Source: Agelas oroides
Lineage: Eukaryota > Porifera > Demospongiae > Agelasida > Agelasidae
Direction of reading: 5' to 3'
Length of the DNA: 64,000 nt
Assembly (NCBI GenBank): GCA_949130485.1
Contig: OX422184.1
Span: 20,600,824-20,664,823, forward strand
The translations under genes and the position numbers were made by a program. Position 1 is the first letter of the stretch. The number at the start of each line of letters is the position of its first letter. Shown piece by piece: positions 11,926 to 23,000 of the stretch. A model generated the notes under the pieces. It was not told where the DNA came from and did no database searches. It was given only the letters and a program-made list of their open reading frames with translations.

Positions 11926-12122
11926 TAATACATACTCAACCATGGGTAGCATTGTGGCATTAAGGCTGACAATACTTCATTCAACCATGAGGCACATGAG
12001 ACAATGAGGTGTATGCGTTGATATCCTTCAACTGTGGAATGAGATTAGCCAGATGTCTAGCTTATTTGTGTAAACAGTTCTTGTGCAATAGCAATGGACA
12101 CATTTCTTGAGGGTGTATTAAT

Positions 12123-12190
12123 TACCAGACAAGCTGGGCAAGTAGTTATAAACATGCAGTACCCCTAACCTTGTTAAGAGGCAGATTCTC
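12123..12190 (+). promoter_or_regulatory. degenerate copy of the FReD upstream module
   Basis: This segment (CAAGCTGGGCAAGTAG...AGAGGCAGA) is related to the segments upstream of FReD exon 1 at 12887, 26288 and 27857. It precedes a truncated exon 1 at the same distance range. Confidence 0.45.
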
Positions 12191-12211
12191 TTGTAAAGTA
12201 CACAAAGCATC

Positions 12212-12256
12212 ATGACTTATAGTAGACTGCTAGCTTTTGTCTTGACTGTGAGACCC
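12212..12256 (+). pseudogene. truncated FReD signal-peptide exon
   Basis: ATGACTTATAGTAGACTGCT and the following CTTTTGTCTTGACTGTGAG match the start of exon 1 of FReD gene 3. Similarity ends after about 15 codons and the frame meets a stop (TAG) soon after. No linker or FReD exon follows, so it is a relic of duplication. Confidence 0.65.
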
Positions 12257-12886
12257 TTTCTGGTTTAGTTGGTTATTATACTTACAGCATATTTGAGTAT
12301 TCACATTCCAACCTATATACATGAACAACTTACAGTTGGCACTACAGTGTACACTCATATTAGAGACTACTAGTAAAATTGGAAATATTACAAATTGCAG
12401 GAATTGAATCTCTTCATACATTATGAAGAAATGCATGGATGTGCTTTTACTAGCTGGATAAGTGTTTTTGCTCTTGATGTTCTGCACTTGTGTTCATTTT
12501 AATGAAGTAGTTTTTTTGCAGTATATATATGCAACTATATAGTTATAGCACAGTTATTACAACTAGCTACCAACTGCTCCAACCAACTTCATTGAACTAT
12601 GGCACTAGTCTATTGTCACTCTTAGACTCTTATGCAGCAACCGTCTGCCAGCAACTTTTCTTGCTTTGTGATATAATGGGGGAGGCCTGGGAATGAAGCT
12701 AATAAGCTATCTAAAACGTCATACATACTAGACCATGAATAACACTGAAGAATTATGTTAGGTATACTACTGCATGCTTTGACATGCTACAAATGCTCTT
12801 ACTCATAATTGTGCTGTGTAAACTCAACATATTTCTCATGAAATAGCTAGCTATGCACATTTTTGTAGCTAATAACTCTATAGCCT

Positions 12887-12955
12887 ACTGATTGCAGGCA
12901 AGTAGCTGTCAAAGCACAGGACCTAGCAAGCTGAGAGTCAAATCAGTAGCTACAA
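12887..12955 (+). promoter_or_regulatory. conserved upstream module of FReD gene 2
   Basis: The sequence GATTGCAGGCAAGTAGCTGTC and its continuation (GGACCTAGC...CAGTAGCTAC) is shared with FReD gene 3 at 27857-27925, and in weaker form with 26288 and 12123. It lies 56-124 bases before the ATG, where a core promoter or 5' UTR would be. Sharing reflects duplication; a promoter role is inferred. Confidence 0.5.
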
Positions 12956-13010
12956 AAACATACAGTCCTAGCCATACAAGGAAGTTGGTTGAAGAAAAAG
13001 TAGAGCCATA

Positions 13011-14250
13011 ATGGCTTCCAGTAGTTTGCTAGCTCTTGTCTTCACTGTGAGTTGTTTTGTTCCTTCAACTGAAGTCCCCTCTTTGCCTAATGAGACCTAC
13101 GTATATCCTGCTGCAGTTTTCAATGCCACTCAGCAAATTTGCTCTCAGGAAAACCTACAGCAGGGGATCATAAATGGAATAAAGCAAGACTCGTACCAGT
13201 ATATTCAAAACATTTTGAGTAAGTACATGTTGTCATCATAAATTGTATGATGCTGTGTTATAGCAGGACTTTAATCTCCATAGCTGAAGTATATAGCCAC
13301 TAATTTTGCAATTTGGAGCTACAAGTTTCTCCTTCCTCATTTTGTGACAGGAAGTCTGGTTAAGAAGATCTAACAGAAGTGTCAGTAATGTAATGGAGTT
13401 CGTCAATTACCAGATCAGATTCCCAGCTGCATGTAGGCTGCCCATTCCTCATTGTGCATTCATGTGTGTGGCAAGGTATCTGGGGACAAGCTAACAAGGA
13501 AATACGCTTTAAGCAGAAGTGTACTGAATTCTAGCCTGGCTAACTGAATTTTAACACATGCATCTCCTCACTTCCTATTCACTACATGTTGCACTCACAG
13601 GAGTTTATAATGTACATGTTAACTGCCAGGATGCCCTGACTCAAGGCCAAACTACCAGTGGAGTCTACACCATCCAACCAGACAATCAGCCATCATTCCA
13701 AGCATACTGTGACATGGAGACAGATGGTGGTGGGTGGACAGTGTTCCAGCGCAGAATGGATGGGTCTGTTTACTTCTATCGCTACTGGACTGACTATCAA
13801 CAAGGTTTAGGAAGTCTAAGTGGAGAGTTCTGGCTGGGGCTGGACAAGATACACCGTCTGACATCTACTGCTACTGAGCTACGAGTTGATATGAGGGATT
13901 TCTATGGAAGTTCAGTACATGCAAAATACACAAGTTTCAGTGTAGGTGATTCAGCATCCAAGTACATTCTATCAGTATCAGGATACAGTGGAACTGCAGG
14001 AGACTCTCTTACATACCATAATGGCAATCGGTTTAGCACAAGAGATCAAGACAATGATGCAACAAGCACCTTTCGAGGTGGCAACTGTGCACAGTATTAC
14101 AAAGGTGCCTGGTGGTATAGAAGCTGCTACACTTCAAACCTCAATGGTCTCTACTATAATATACCGCACTCAATTCAGTGTGATGGGACAACATGGAATA
14201 GCCATATAGGCTGTTACTCCCTTAAGTTTTCTGAGATGAAACTGAGGTGA
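13011..14250 (+). CDS. secreted fibrinogen-related (FReD) protein, gene 2
   Basis: Exon 1 is 13011-13218 (ATG; signal peptide MASSSLLALVFTVSCFVPS; linker with ATQQICSQ), ending A|GTAAGT in phase 1. Exon 2 is 13601-14250, after CTCACAG, ending in TGA, giving 285 residues. The FReD begins with the first disulphide cysteines (NCQDAL, AYCDM). It continues with DGGGWTVFQRRMDGS, FWLGLDKIHRL, the calcium loop RDQDNDA and the second cysteine pair (GNCAQYY, RSCYTS). This is the copy with all four FReD cysteines and a standard C-terminus (KLR), so it is the best reference for the cluster. It is probably a secreted lectin-like recognition protein; the ligand is unknown. It lies in a segment duplicated at 27.6-29.7 kb. 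Confidence 0.85.
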
Positions 14251-14577
14251 TACTGAATACTGATCTGTCACCAAACTGTCTAACATTACTTGTCCAGGAG
14301 AAGCAGTATGGTGCATGGTATTCATACATATTCTTTTATTTTTATACTTCATGTTCGGTTCACTATTAATACGTAGTAGGTTTCTGGACCACATCAGTAT
14401 TATCATACATCTAACTCACGCGAATGTATGGGAGTCAATGGGGAAGCCTTGCAGCTGCATGCAGTTTATAAAAAGCCATATTTTTTACTACAAGTCACGT
14501 GAGAATCTGTATCAGGTACTACAAGTCACATGCGCTGCGTCTGTACGTGCGATAAAATCGAATGTTCGTAAGATAAA

Positions 14578-14713
14578 ATCATAGTACAAAGCTATACCGG
14601 AAAAAAATACCACTCATTTGTTGCCGTTGCCATTGTTACTTGTGCTGCACACTCGTAACAATCAAGACGGCAACAAACTCATGATATTTTCCGGTATAGC
14701 TTTGTACTATGAT
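14578..14713. repeat. foldback element
   Basis: The left arm ATCATAGTACAAAGCTATAC, continuing CCGGAAAA, is repeated as the reverse complement at the right end. TTGTTGCCGT is paired further in. The arms are about 50 bases with a short loop. No coding capacity; MITE-like. Confidence 0.8.
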
Positions 14714-15321
14714 GATACTTATATATTATTTGGTATTATAATTTGCATCTCCATAGCTTTACAACATATTGTCAGATATTTTACACTGAGTAGCTACTGT
14801 TCTGTGCCTCAACAAATTTCAAAGTCAGTGAGGACATAGAGCTGATATCTTTGGCCACTGTGTCTCCATTACCTCAGAGCAAACCTACAGGTGATCAGGC
14901 AATGATTGACTACTTAATGGTCTCAGCTCTAATATGTAATTAGAGTCAGAGTATGACTGATGCCCGCTAGGTAAACATGATGTGGCACTCAAATATCATA
15001 TTAAACTTCCTAGTTATGACTCTCCTACACATCCTTATGTAGGCTGGAAAGAAAATGCTACCGGCACTTTAATGAGAGAGTATCAAATTACAACTGTTAA
15101 AACTAACAGACTAAGTATTAAACTCCTACCACAAACGGGCACTACAGGAGGTATAGTGCAGTATTTCTGATGTGCATTGAGGCATGGAGTGTGCACAATT
15201 TAGAGTCAGTATGTAATGACTTGACAGATAGAGCTACAGCCATTATTGACTATAGAAATATGCCTCAACTGCCAACTGTATGCCTACTCTAAAGGTAAAT
15301 GGTTAGAGCAAACCAGGAATA

Positions 15322-15711
15322 TACCATATAGCCAGAAAATTTGACAGGGAATTAAATTTGGCAGTTTGGTGGTCGGGGTTGAAACCACCAAATCAAAATC
15401 CACCAATATTATTTTGTACACAACGCGTAATGACGTAATGCATGCAGTAGAGCTCTTGGCCCCATCTGGTGGCCCTCTATGCGAGCTGTACATGTAGCTA
15501 GCTCGGCGCTAGCATACTGCCAGTTTTATTTCTTATAAATTTGTGAATTCATGGCTTTATACAAGTACCTCAAGTGAGAGATGGCCATGCTCCTTGATAA
15601 ACAGACCTGAGACGCCAACACCAAAATTAAATCCCGCCAACATTTTTTGAAGGTCGGTTTGGGGCTAAACCGACAAATTTAAAGACCTCCAATATTTCCC
15701 ACTATACGGTA
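15322..15711. mobile_element. MITE with TACCATATAG / CTATACGGTA ends
   Basis: The left end TACCATATAGCCAGAAAATTT and right end (reverse complement TACCGTATAGTGGGAAATATT) form imperfect inverted repeats. Inside, GGCAGTTTGGTGGTCGGG pairs roughly with the GGTCGGTTTGGGG region. It belongs to the same general type as 34834-35076. No transposase. Confidence 0.65.
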
Positions 15712-15718
15712 CATTGTC

Positions 15719-16613
15719 TTACATTGTGACACGGAAGAGTTCTTTGGGAAAGTTGTGTTGGTCTTCTTGCTTCACAATGGTCAGTCCAGCTGCCTCAAAC
15801 ACACTGAGAAATCTATCCACACATCTACAGGGGAAACAGTACATACAGCATACAGAAAAGTAGTCACGGGATCATTACTAGATAGTTGATTACCATTGCG
15901 GAGTTAACATGAGCACATAAAGTGCAGTTGTGCACATGGTGTGTACTGTGTAGGCAGCATCATAGTGGGTATGATACTGGTATGTGTACGACAGTAACGT
16001 TGAATAATTATGGTGATTAACAGTATCAAATATCCAGCTGTTTGTCACATTATGGACATATCCAACAGCTAGTAGGCAATGTTGCACAGCTGAAAACTTT
16101 TCCTAACCTATAGAAGGTAACAGCCGCTTCTTCCTTAGCAGAAACCTGAATTCAACTACATGTAAAGCCATATATTTCAAGTAAATGACCATACATTCAT
16201 GCAGACATCCATTCAATGTCCTAATACACAAGGTACCATACGCTACAGTTGCAAGTATAGTGCATCCAATGTGTAGTATTGTGTTCTTCAATGCTGGGAT
16301 CGTTGGGTTGATTTGGTATAAATTAAACAGTAACTAAGGCACTAACTATAGCTACAGTATTCAAGCCAGTAGTAGACTATACGTATCAAGCCAGATTGGT
16401 ACGTATGTGACAAGTTCAGCCAAGACTTAAAATGGCATAGACTGCCCCCAAAAGCTAGAGTGAAGGCTAAATATACTGTTCCTCACCTGGTAACCGAGGA
16501 GTCTTGTTCATCAAACACTGCTCCTCTGTCTGCTATGTTTTCCTTGACAACAATTAGTCCTCCCCCAGGGGGGAAACCCTTGATACAACGATGAAGGAAG
16601 GCAACAAGATGGT
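15719..16613 (-). pseudogene. duplicated exons 7 and 8 of NTMT1
   Basis: Exon 7 copy (16487-16613) and exon 8 copy (15719-15824) match NTMT1 exons 7 and 8 at 32544-32670 and 31974-32079, with identical exon lengths (127 and 106 nt) and conserved splice sites. The frames are intact: exon 7 reads DHLVAFLHRC...[10 protein letters not shown], and exon 8 ends in a stop after ELFRVTM. Exons 1-6, which hold the substrate pocket start and the SAM-binding motif, are missing; the DNA to the right is a decayed FReD exon instead. Alone it cannot make a methyltransferase. Intact frames mean either a recent duplication or use as exons of an unrecognised transcript. The intron between the copies is 662 nt against 464 nt in the parent gene. 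Confidence 0.8.
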
Positions 16614-16908
16614 CTGCAGTAAAGTATCATTGCACAAAAGGTGTAAATGAACAGTCATTGAACAACTAGTAAACCTACATCTCTGCAGACCTTGATGTCG
16701 TACAGAGTGAACCAGGATGCAATTTCAGCCTCATCAGCCGTGTTTGCTTAATCCACAGATAGGACTGCTCTTCCTCTTTTCCTCAACCCATTTCTTCTCC
16801 TCTTCCCCCTCCCTTCCACTTCCTTTGCTCCACTGTTTCCTAGCTGTTCTCCTCCTTCCTCCTCCTCCTCTTGCTCCAACTTCTCTTCCTTTTTTCTTTT
16901 CCTTCTCC
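16614..16908. other. interval with a pyrimidine-rich tract
   Basis: From about 16766 to 16912 the plus strand is almost all C and T (TCTTCCTCTTTTCC, CTCCTTCCTCC and so on). It joins directly onto the decayed FReD exon at 16909, replacing its signal-peptide part. No gene seen. Confidence 0.6.
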
Positions 16909-17027
16909 TTCAAATGAAGCACTCACCCTGCCTGATCAGATCCATGTACATCCTGCTGCAGTTTTCGATGCTACTCAGCAAATCTGTTCTCACCAAGATT
17001 GGTGGCAGAGAATAATTTTTTATTGCT
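16909..17027 (+). pseudogene. decayed FReD signal-peptide exon
   Basis: The linker part is recognisable (EALTLPDQIHVHPAAVFDAT, then QQICSHQD), starting at the CCTTCAAATGAAG junction seen in the intact genes. The signal peptide has been replaced by a pyrimidine tract, and a stop codon (TAA) falls soon after WWQRI. The donor and FReD exon are absent. Confidence 0.7.
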
Positions 17028-18919
17028 ATATTTGGACCCCTAGAAACGCTGAATATTTCAGCAACCGTTCCAGACTGGCATACGCATTGTCTGTGTGCTT
17101 TAGCTGTGAGAACCTCACCTCCGCATAAGCTTATAAAGCAGAAACGTCTCCCATTACAGTAGAAAGCACTATACGTATCAGAGCACTAGAGGTTCCAGTA
17201 CCTAGGATACCATATTCCCAGAGCACGCTTCTTTATTCATGGAGATCATACAAGTGTGTTTCACCCCTGCATCAACGCTTACGTCACCCTTTCTCATAGA
17301 CACCACATGGCAACCAATCACAGAAAGAAGAGCTACAAGCCCCTCACTTACGCCTACCAGGTGTTTACCCGGAAATACACTCAACAGTTATCTGGACATT
17401 TTCCCCATATGTGGTCAACTATAAGTGACCGGAAGTCTATATGCAACATTTACAAGCTAGTGGGATGGTCACAACCACCATGCAGCTCAAATCTGAGCTA
17501 CAGACCAGTTGCACGATGGATGTCTAGAAACTTGGTACCTTCAACTGTGAATCCTGTTACCACAGGGAATTTTAAAGCCATTGATAACAATGTGGCCATG
17601 AGATCCATCTAATATCTCTGCAGAAACATTGCTCTGAGGCAAAAGAGCAAAGTACTTCAAATTTTATAATACAAGCCTCCTGTCATCTTGTATAATTGGC
17701 ATAAATCACCATTATTTTCATGTGAATGGCCTACGCTGTCAGTTCAAGCTTCCATCTAATATATATCATATAAAGGGAAGCCATTCCAACATCACAGACA
17801 ATTTTATGATGTCCATAGATAGTGGGGTATTTATAGTGATGTCATAGATGTGCACCCAATTAATGCTCATGAGAAATCATCAGCCAGCTAGAAGTTCCTA
17901 GGTTCCAACGAACTATTTGCTGGACATTCCATCACCTAGTTTTTCGTAGTAAGTCAACTACATCTGCTTTTTCTCAGAGCTTACTTACAACTATATACCT
18001 CAAAGCCAGCCCTTAAGGTCAAACAGTACTGCATAATGTCAGTACCATGCTTTCCACCAAGATAAACTGTAAGACCTCACACTCTGCACCTAGTAAACAC
18101 AGGGCAACAAAGACACCCCTACGCCCCATGTAGTGGGCTAATGCCCACCAGGCTGGCCACCCATCATTCAATGCTCCTTTCCAGAACTGCACTGCACCAG
18201 ATATCGTTATAATTAAGTAAGCTGGAATTAGCTAGGAAATGATTTATACTTTGTACACGAGGTGTTCACCGACCATTCAATGCTCCTTTCCAGGATTGTG
18301 CGACTTTCTTTCATGACAAGAGGTCAATTGCCACCAAATCAACTCTCACAAGGTCAGTTCTGAGGGGTCAACTCTTTTCACATTTGCATAATGTAACACA
18401 GAAGCATTTCTCTCAACAATGCCCAGTAGTCTACATGGGATTTAACAGAAGAGATTCCCATTATTACAAGGTTCATCTATGTACTACCAAGCCTCGTGCA
18501 GGTCTAAGCCACTTTATACCATGGAAGGACTCACCTAGCTACCACCATCAAAGTGAAAGTATCAATTACTGTGATTTCTTACCTTAGAGATGCTTCCCAA
18601 CATGCTAACAGTATGCGCCAGATCCTGCTCTGGTTGACATAATGTAGGCTATTACTCTCCACCATACAGACACAAATAGCTACAATCATACTGTTCTCCC
18701 CTTGTCTGCAGCTCATAGGTTATATATGGTAGTGAATGTAGACAAACTCCCCTACCCTGCTGAGACTGTAGCTACATATTTGAAGAAACTAAATCCACCA
18801 TTCATGGCTCCTTTCTGATAATTTGTGATGTAAAAAATGTGTGTCTATAATAACTTATGTACTAGACAATTATAGAATACATGAAGAGCTGTCAACAAAC
18901 TCCACACTTCTTCACTTTC

Positions 18920-18965
18920 GCCCTGACGACGACTGGAGCATTCACAGATCAGTCGAAACATCGGC
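18920..18965 (+). ncRNA. possible degenerate hammerhead-like sequence
   Basis: CTGACGA fits the CUGANGA core, GACTG...CAGTC could form stem II, and GAAAC follows. GCC before the core and GGC after the putative cleavage site could form a short stem I. One extra base (C) sits between the core and stem II, and the cleavage triplet would be ATC. It is probably a decayed relic of a retroelement end; catalysis is doubtful. Confidence 0.3.
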
Positions 18966-19470
18966 AAGTTAGTTTCTGAGCTCAAGTTGGTAACAGATTT
19001 TGCATTTATGCACTAATTTTTTCAGAGCATATAGTATCATTATACAATGAGTACTAGCTGGACCATGGCATGCGATATTTATCACTAATCTTGCTGTATT
19101 GAAACATTAAGGATGATTGAAGGTAGTCTTGAAAGGAATCTGCTTGTATATAGGCCTTAAATAATACTCGAATTTCTAGCCATTATTCTATTCCCATATT
19201 CTTTACCTATTACTCTTTTCAATGTGCCTAATATTCTCAATTATGTTAATTCAATTCCACATGTACGTATATACAAATGACAATACATAATTCAAAAGTG
19301 TTTACAGCTAGGAGTCTCACCTTGTATTGCAACATTACTGAAAGTTGTATGTAATCCTCCAAAGAAGACTCTCTGAACAAAAGGAACTTGCTAATATTGA
19401 GAAGGCACGTTCAGAGAGTTTGCAAGTTTGTAACACTCTTGGCCATGCATCATGTCAGGAAAGTCTACCT

Positions 19471-19711
19471 ATTATGCCAGCATAATTCTTGATGCTCAGA
19501 AACACCTAATATTCCCCAAAATTATGCTAGCATAATCTACCAAGGCCTACATTCATCAGTAAAGGAATTTTGAACATGCTAGACAGCTGGTGAAGTTGCA
19601 CTACAGCATCTAGCTGTGCTGCTGGTCAGGGTAAATGCCTGTGTATTAAATGCCAGCATAATGGCCAGGATTGTAGAGTACCTATTGTGCTCAAAATTAT
19701 GCCGGCATAAT
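19471..19711. repeat. cluster of ATTATGCNNGCATAAT palindromes
   Basis: The 16-base palindrome occurs at 19471 (CCAG centre), 19521 (CTAG), about 19648 (partial, AAATGCCAGCATAAT) and 19696 (CCGG). Four related palindromes in 240 bases probably mark ends of small nested transposons; a protein-binding role cannot be excluded. Confidence 0.6.
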
Positions 19712-20000
19712 ATCTCATGCCTAGGGAAGGCCTGGGAACGAGGATGGAAAGAAAGTACATCCGGCTCCTTGTCTTTCTATACGTGGAACGGTAAAATTCA
19801 ATTATCTGCTACAATCAGAATTACTGTTTTACAAATTCAATTAGCCACCACGGCTCACATTCAGACAGATATATTGTGGATATAACAGCTGGGCGAAGGT
19901 TTATATAGCGCTACAGCTGCAACTTCGCGGCGATTTCAACCGGTGTAATCCAAACTCCTTTGCTGTTCCATCAGTGAACCGTGGTTGTGCTCGATTCAAG

Positions 20001-23000
20001 ATGACGACGATAGTGCTGCTCTTCATTGCAACGTTGTTCCCCATCTGCGGAGCATTTCCAACGTACGAAAAGATCGCGAGAGGTCAGCAGTCAAACGAAT
20101 TCTGTGCGACTGTTGCATACCCCCAGGATGACCCCGCTGCATACGTGCACCTCTGCTATACCCCAGGAAAAGGTATTACACGCTCCCTTTCTGCTCTATC
20201 AAGTGTAATCCGCACTCCAAGATGTTGGAATTTAGGCTGCCTTAGTCCAAATAATAGCCATGTCGATGACTCAGTGTTAATTCATCTTCGGCAGAACGTT
20301 CTGCATGCACGTTGCGCAATCTATAGTCAGTGTGTTTGCTATTTTTATGTTTACTTTTGCTCCTTCTCCTCCACTACTATTGCAGGTACTTGCATCGTGG
20401 CAGGCCTTCCAAGATGTTTACCCTCCACCATGCAGAACGCAACTCCAATGACGGTGACACTTTCCAATGAGCAGCACGCGGTACTCTTTTCTGCTACATC
20501 ATGTGAACCAGGCAAGCAATATAGCCAACCTAACTAGTGGTGGGCGGTGAACGCGAGTACACGGGCCAAGGTTCAAGGTTCAAAGTCCACAGACCTCTGA
20601 ACTTTCAACCACTCACAATTTCAGCTCTGATCGCACGGCGAAGGCCTTATTTCTCATGGTCTACCATCCCTGACCACGATAGACTTACCTAATCACACCA
20701 TGGAAGGCTTTAATCCACTGTTGGAACTAGTCTCGTTCCCAGACTACATTTCGCCGCGCGCGAAAATGCGGTCTGGGAACGAGACTATGTTGGAACGCTG
20801 AACTGGACGTCTAGTATAAAGAAAGCAAAACTGATCGCAATTCCGCTCACAGATAATAGTCGTTCGGTATTTCATGGTTTTCAAGCTGTAAATATTGCCG
20901 CATTGCGCGCGTGGAGGGTAGATCGATGTTGACCACACCCACATCACACGCTAGCAAGTAGAGGGTTCAAGGTTCATTGATAAAGCCCTACAGAGGGAAA
21001 CGGCACACATGGCGACATACAAACAAAAACGGTGTGAAAAGTTTTCTAACTTGCTGGCCCGTTAGTAGGCACATGTGTTTATCGTACACGAAACTATGCA
21101 CTTATTGTCAGTATGTGCTTACTAGGGATATATTAATTATTACTGTTGTTGTTGTGCTGTTGTTTACTTGAAATGATGCACGTTTATAACTGTATGTGCC
21201 TACAAGTTAAGCGGTTTCTATGGTTACAGTTTATTCACTGATATAGCACACTGGAGGGCAACAAGTTGCAATACCTTTGATTTGATTCATCTACACATCA
21301 TGCTAATAGCTATGTGCTAGCTATATAGTTACTATAATGAATCATAAATTTTTGTCCACAGGTGTATGCTACTACAGTGTAGTACCTGACTGTGAATGCA
21401 ACTCCTACCCATGCGATTGTGAAGCTGCTACTACCACCCCTCCACCAACCACCACCCCTCCACCAACCACCACCCCTCCACCTACCACCAGCCCTCCACC
21501 TATTACTGAAATATTCACTCCTACTACAACACCAACCACAGTACCATCAAGTATGTATATGTATATATAGGGAGAATGTTTCACCAGGAATGATTCATTT
21601 CAGCAGTCAATTTCATTTTGTAAACCCCTATAGCTACCATCCCTCCACCTACTGTTAAATCTCTAGTGAGATGCTTCGTCATTGTGGGGAGATGATTCAT
21701 CATTGTGGGGAGAGCCTGAGCAAGTAGCTGCTTAAGCAGAAAATTGTACACAGCCTGTGTACTATAAAGTAATAGCCAATTAAAGGCAGTTCTAACCAGA
21801 GCAGATACTATGGCAACAAGGGCATAGGCTAAGCTTCATATTCAAACCACGAGCTAGTGGGTGAGTCTCTGCTGCATGTGTCTGACCAATCAGCATGTAG
21901 CTTGTCATTCATGCATGGCTCTCACTTGAAGCATTGAACTTCTGCCATTTTTGAGCAGCTAGCCTGCTGCTCTTGAGCTCTGTCACAGTCTGTATGCATT
22001 CAAAATCACCTTCATTGTTAGCTACTGGTCTCTTTCACACTAACGCTGCAGAGTGGCAGTTGCATTTCACTTAGATTGATGTACACATGGACATTCAATC
22101 TTCGTTAAATCCATTCATTTGAAATTAAATTCATTCTTTTGAAATTTATGGTAAGTGATGGGTCCAAGCAGGCTAGTATACATATACATATGCATGCACA
22201 ATGCTGTCCCACTAGTGTGGGGCTTGGCCAAGTTCACCCCAACTTTAAGTTTTCACTGAGCATTTGAAGTGTACACCGACAATTTATCCTTATGAAATAT
22301 CTTATTTACGTGTAAGTGGTTGGTCCAAAGCAAACATAGTGCACACATGCATGCGCAATGTAGTCCCACTAGTCTGGGAGGCTCAACCCAACAGAGGGCA
22401 TAGGTGCATTCCACGTACCATTTGAGAGACACAGTTCTTGATAAAATAAGCAGTGAAGATGTAGGGCCTTTTTTCTCATGGTTTCTGGTAAAAGTATATA
22501 GTGCTACTCACGTTTTCAGGAAGCGTGAATGCCAGTAGATGAATAGATGCCAAGTACTTCAGAAGCAAAGCATCTTTTCCTGGAGAATGGCCAGCACAGT
22601 AGATAGTTTTGAGTTGTGACTCACTAAACTAGGCCTCATTAATTTTGTCATTAAAGCACATATAGTTTCTGGCTGCAAATGCTTGCTGATTCAATAAACA
22701 TTCTCCATTGCACTCTGTATTGTATATGCAGCCATACCGTGCATGCACAACAAGTGTGGAGCTAGTAGCTACTATCAGCTAGGCATTCTTGTTCTTATTT
22801 TGTCACAATGGTTTTTGCTACCTGCAAATGAAGAGGTTACGAACAATCAGTCATTGTATTGTTTGCTTGTTTGTGTGTGATTCTTCATTGGTTTTTCTCT
22901 CCTAGATCGCCAATGCAGCACAGAAATAGATCTATTTTTCCTCATTGATTCAACCGGCACTTTGAGGAAGGAAGGGCATGCAACGATGAGAAGATGGGCA

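Larger units (their letters stand above)
14251..15718. other. gene-free interval between FReD gene 2 and the NTMT1 fragment
   Basis: Contains two foldback elements (14578-14713 and 15322-15711, listed separately). A 62-codon open frame (14982-15170) has no recognisable family. The sequence CAGAGCAAACCTACAGGTGA near 14876 recurs near 31135 after the other end of the FReD cluster and could end an exon (CTACAG|GTGA), but the reading frame could not be tied to a gene. Confidence 0.45.
17028..20000. other. gene-free interval with several small repeats
   Basis: A 118-codon open frame at 17256-17612 has no recognisable domain. CCATTCAATGCTCCTTTCCA occurs twice, near 18172 and 18274. A hammerhead-like relic lies at 18920-18965 and a cluster of four 16-base palindromes at 19471-19711 (both listed). 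A fragment of the GGCCTGGGAACGAGG MITE family is near 19729. No supported gene. Confidence 0.45.

Noticed and set aside
17256..17612. A 118-codon open frame as a gene
   Set aside because: No recognisable domain, no splice support, and low-similarity repeat surroundings.
19974..20537. vWA gene start at 19974 and end of its second exon frame at 20537
   Set aside because: The codon at 19974 is GTG, while ATG at 20001 starts the signal peptide. The uninterrupted frame reads through an intron; splicing gives a consistent seven-exon gene.
21634..21663. Extra PPPT exon of the vWA gene
   Set aside because: It has AG before and GTGAGA after, but its end phase would break the frame into the vWA exon.
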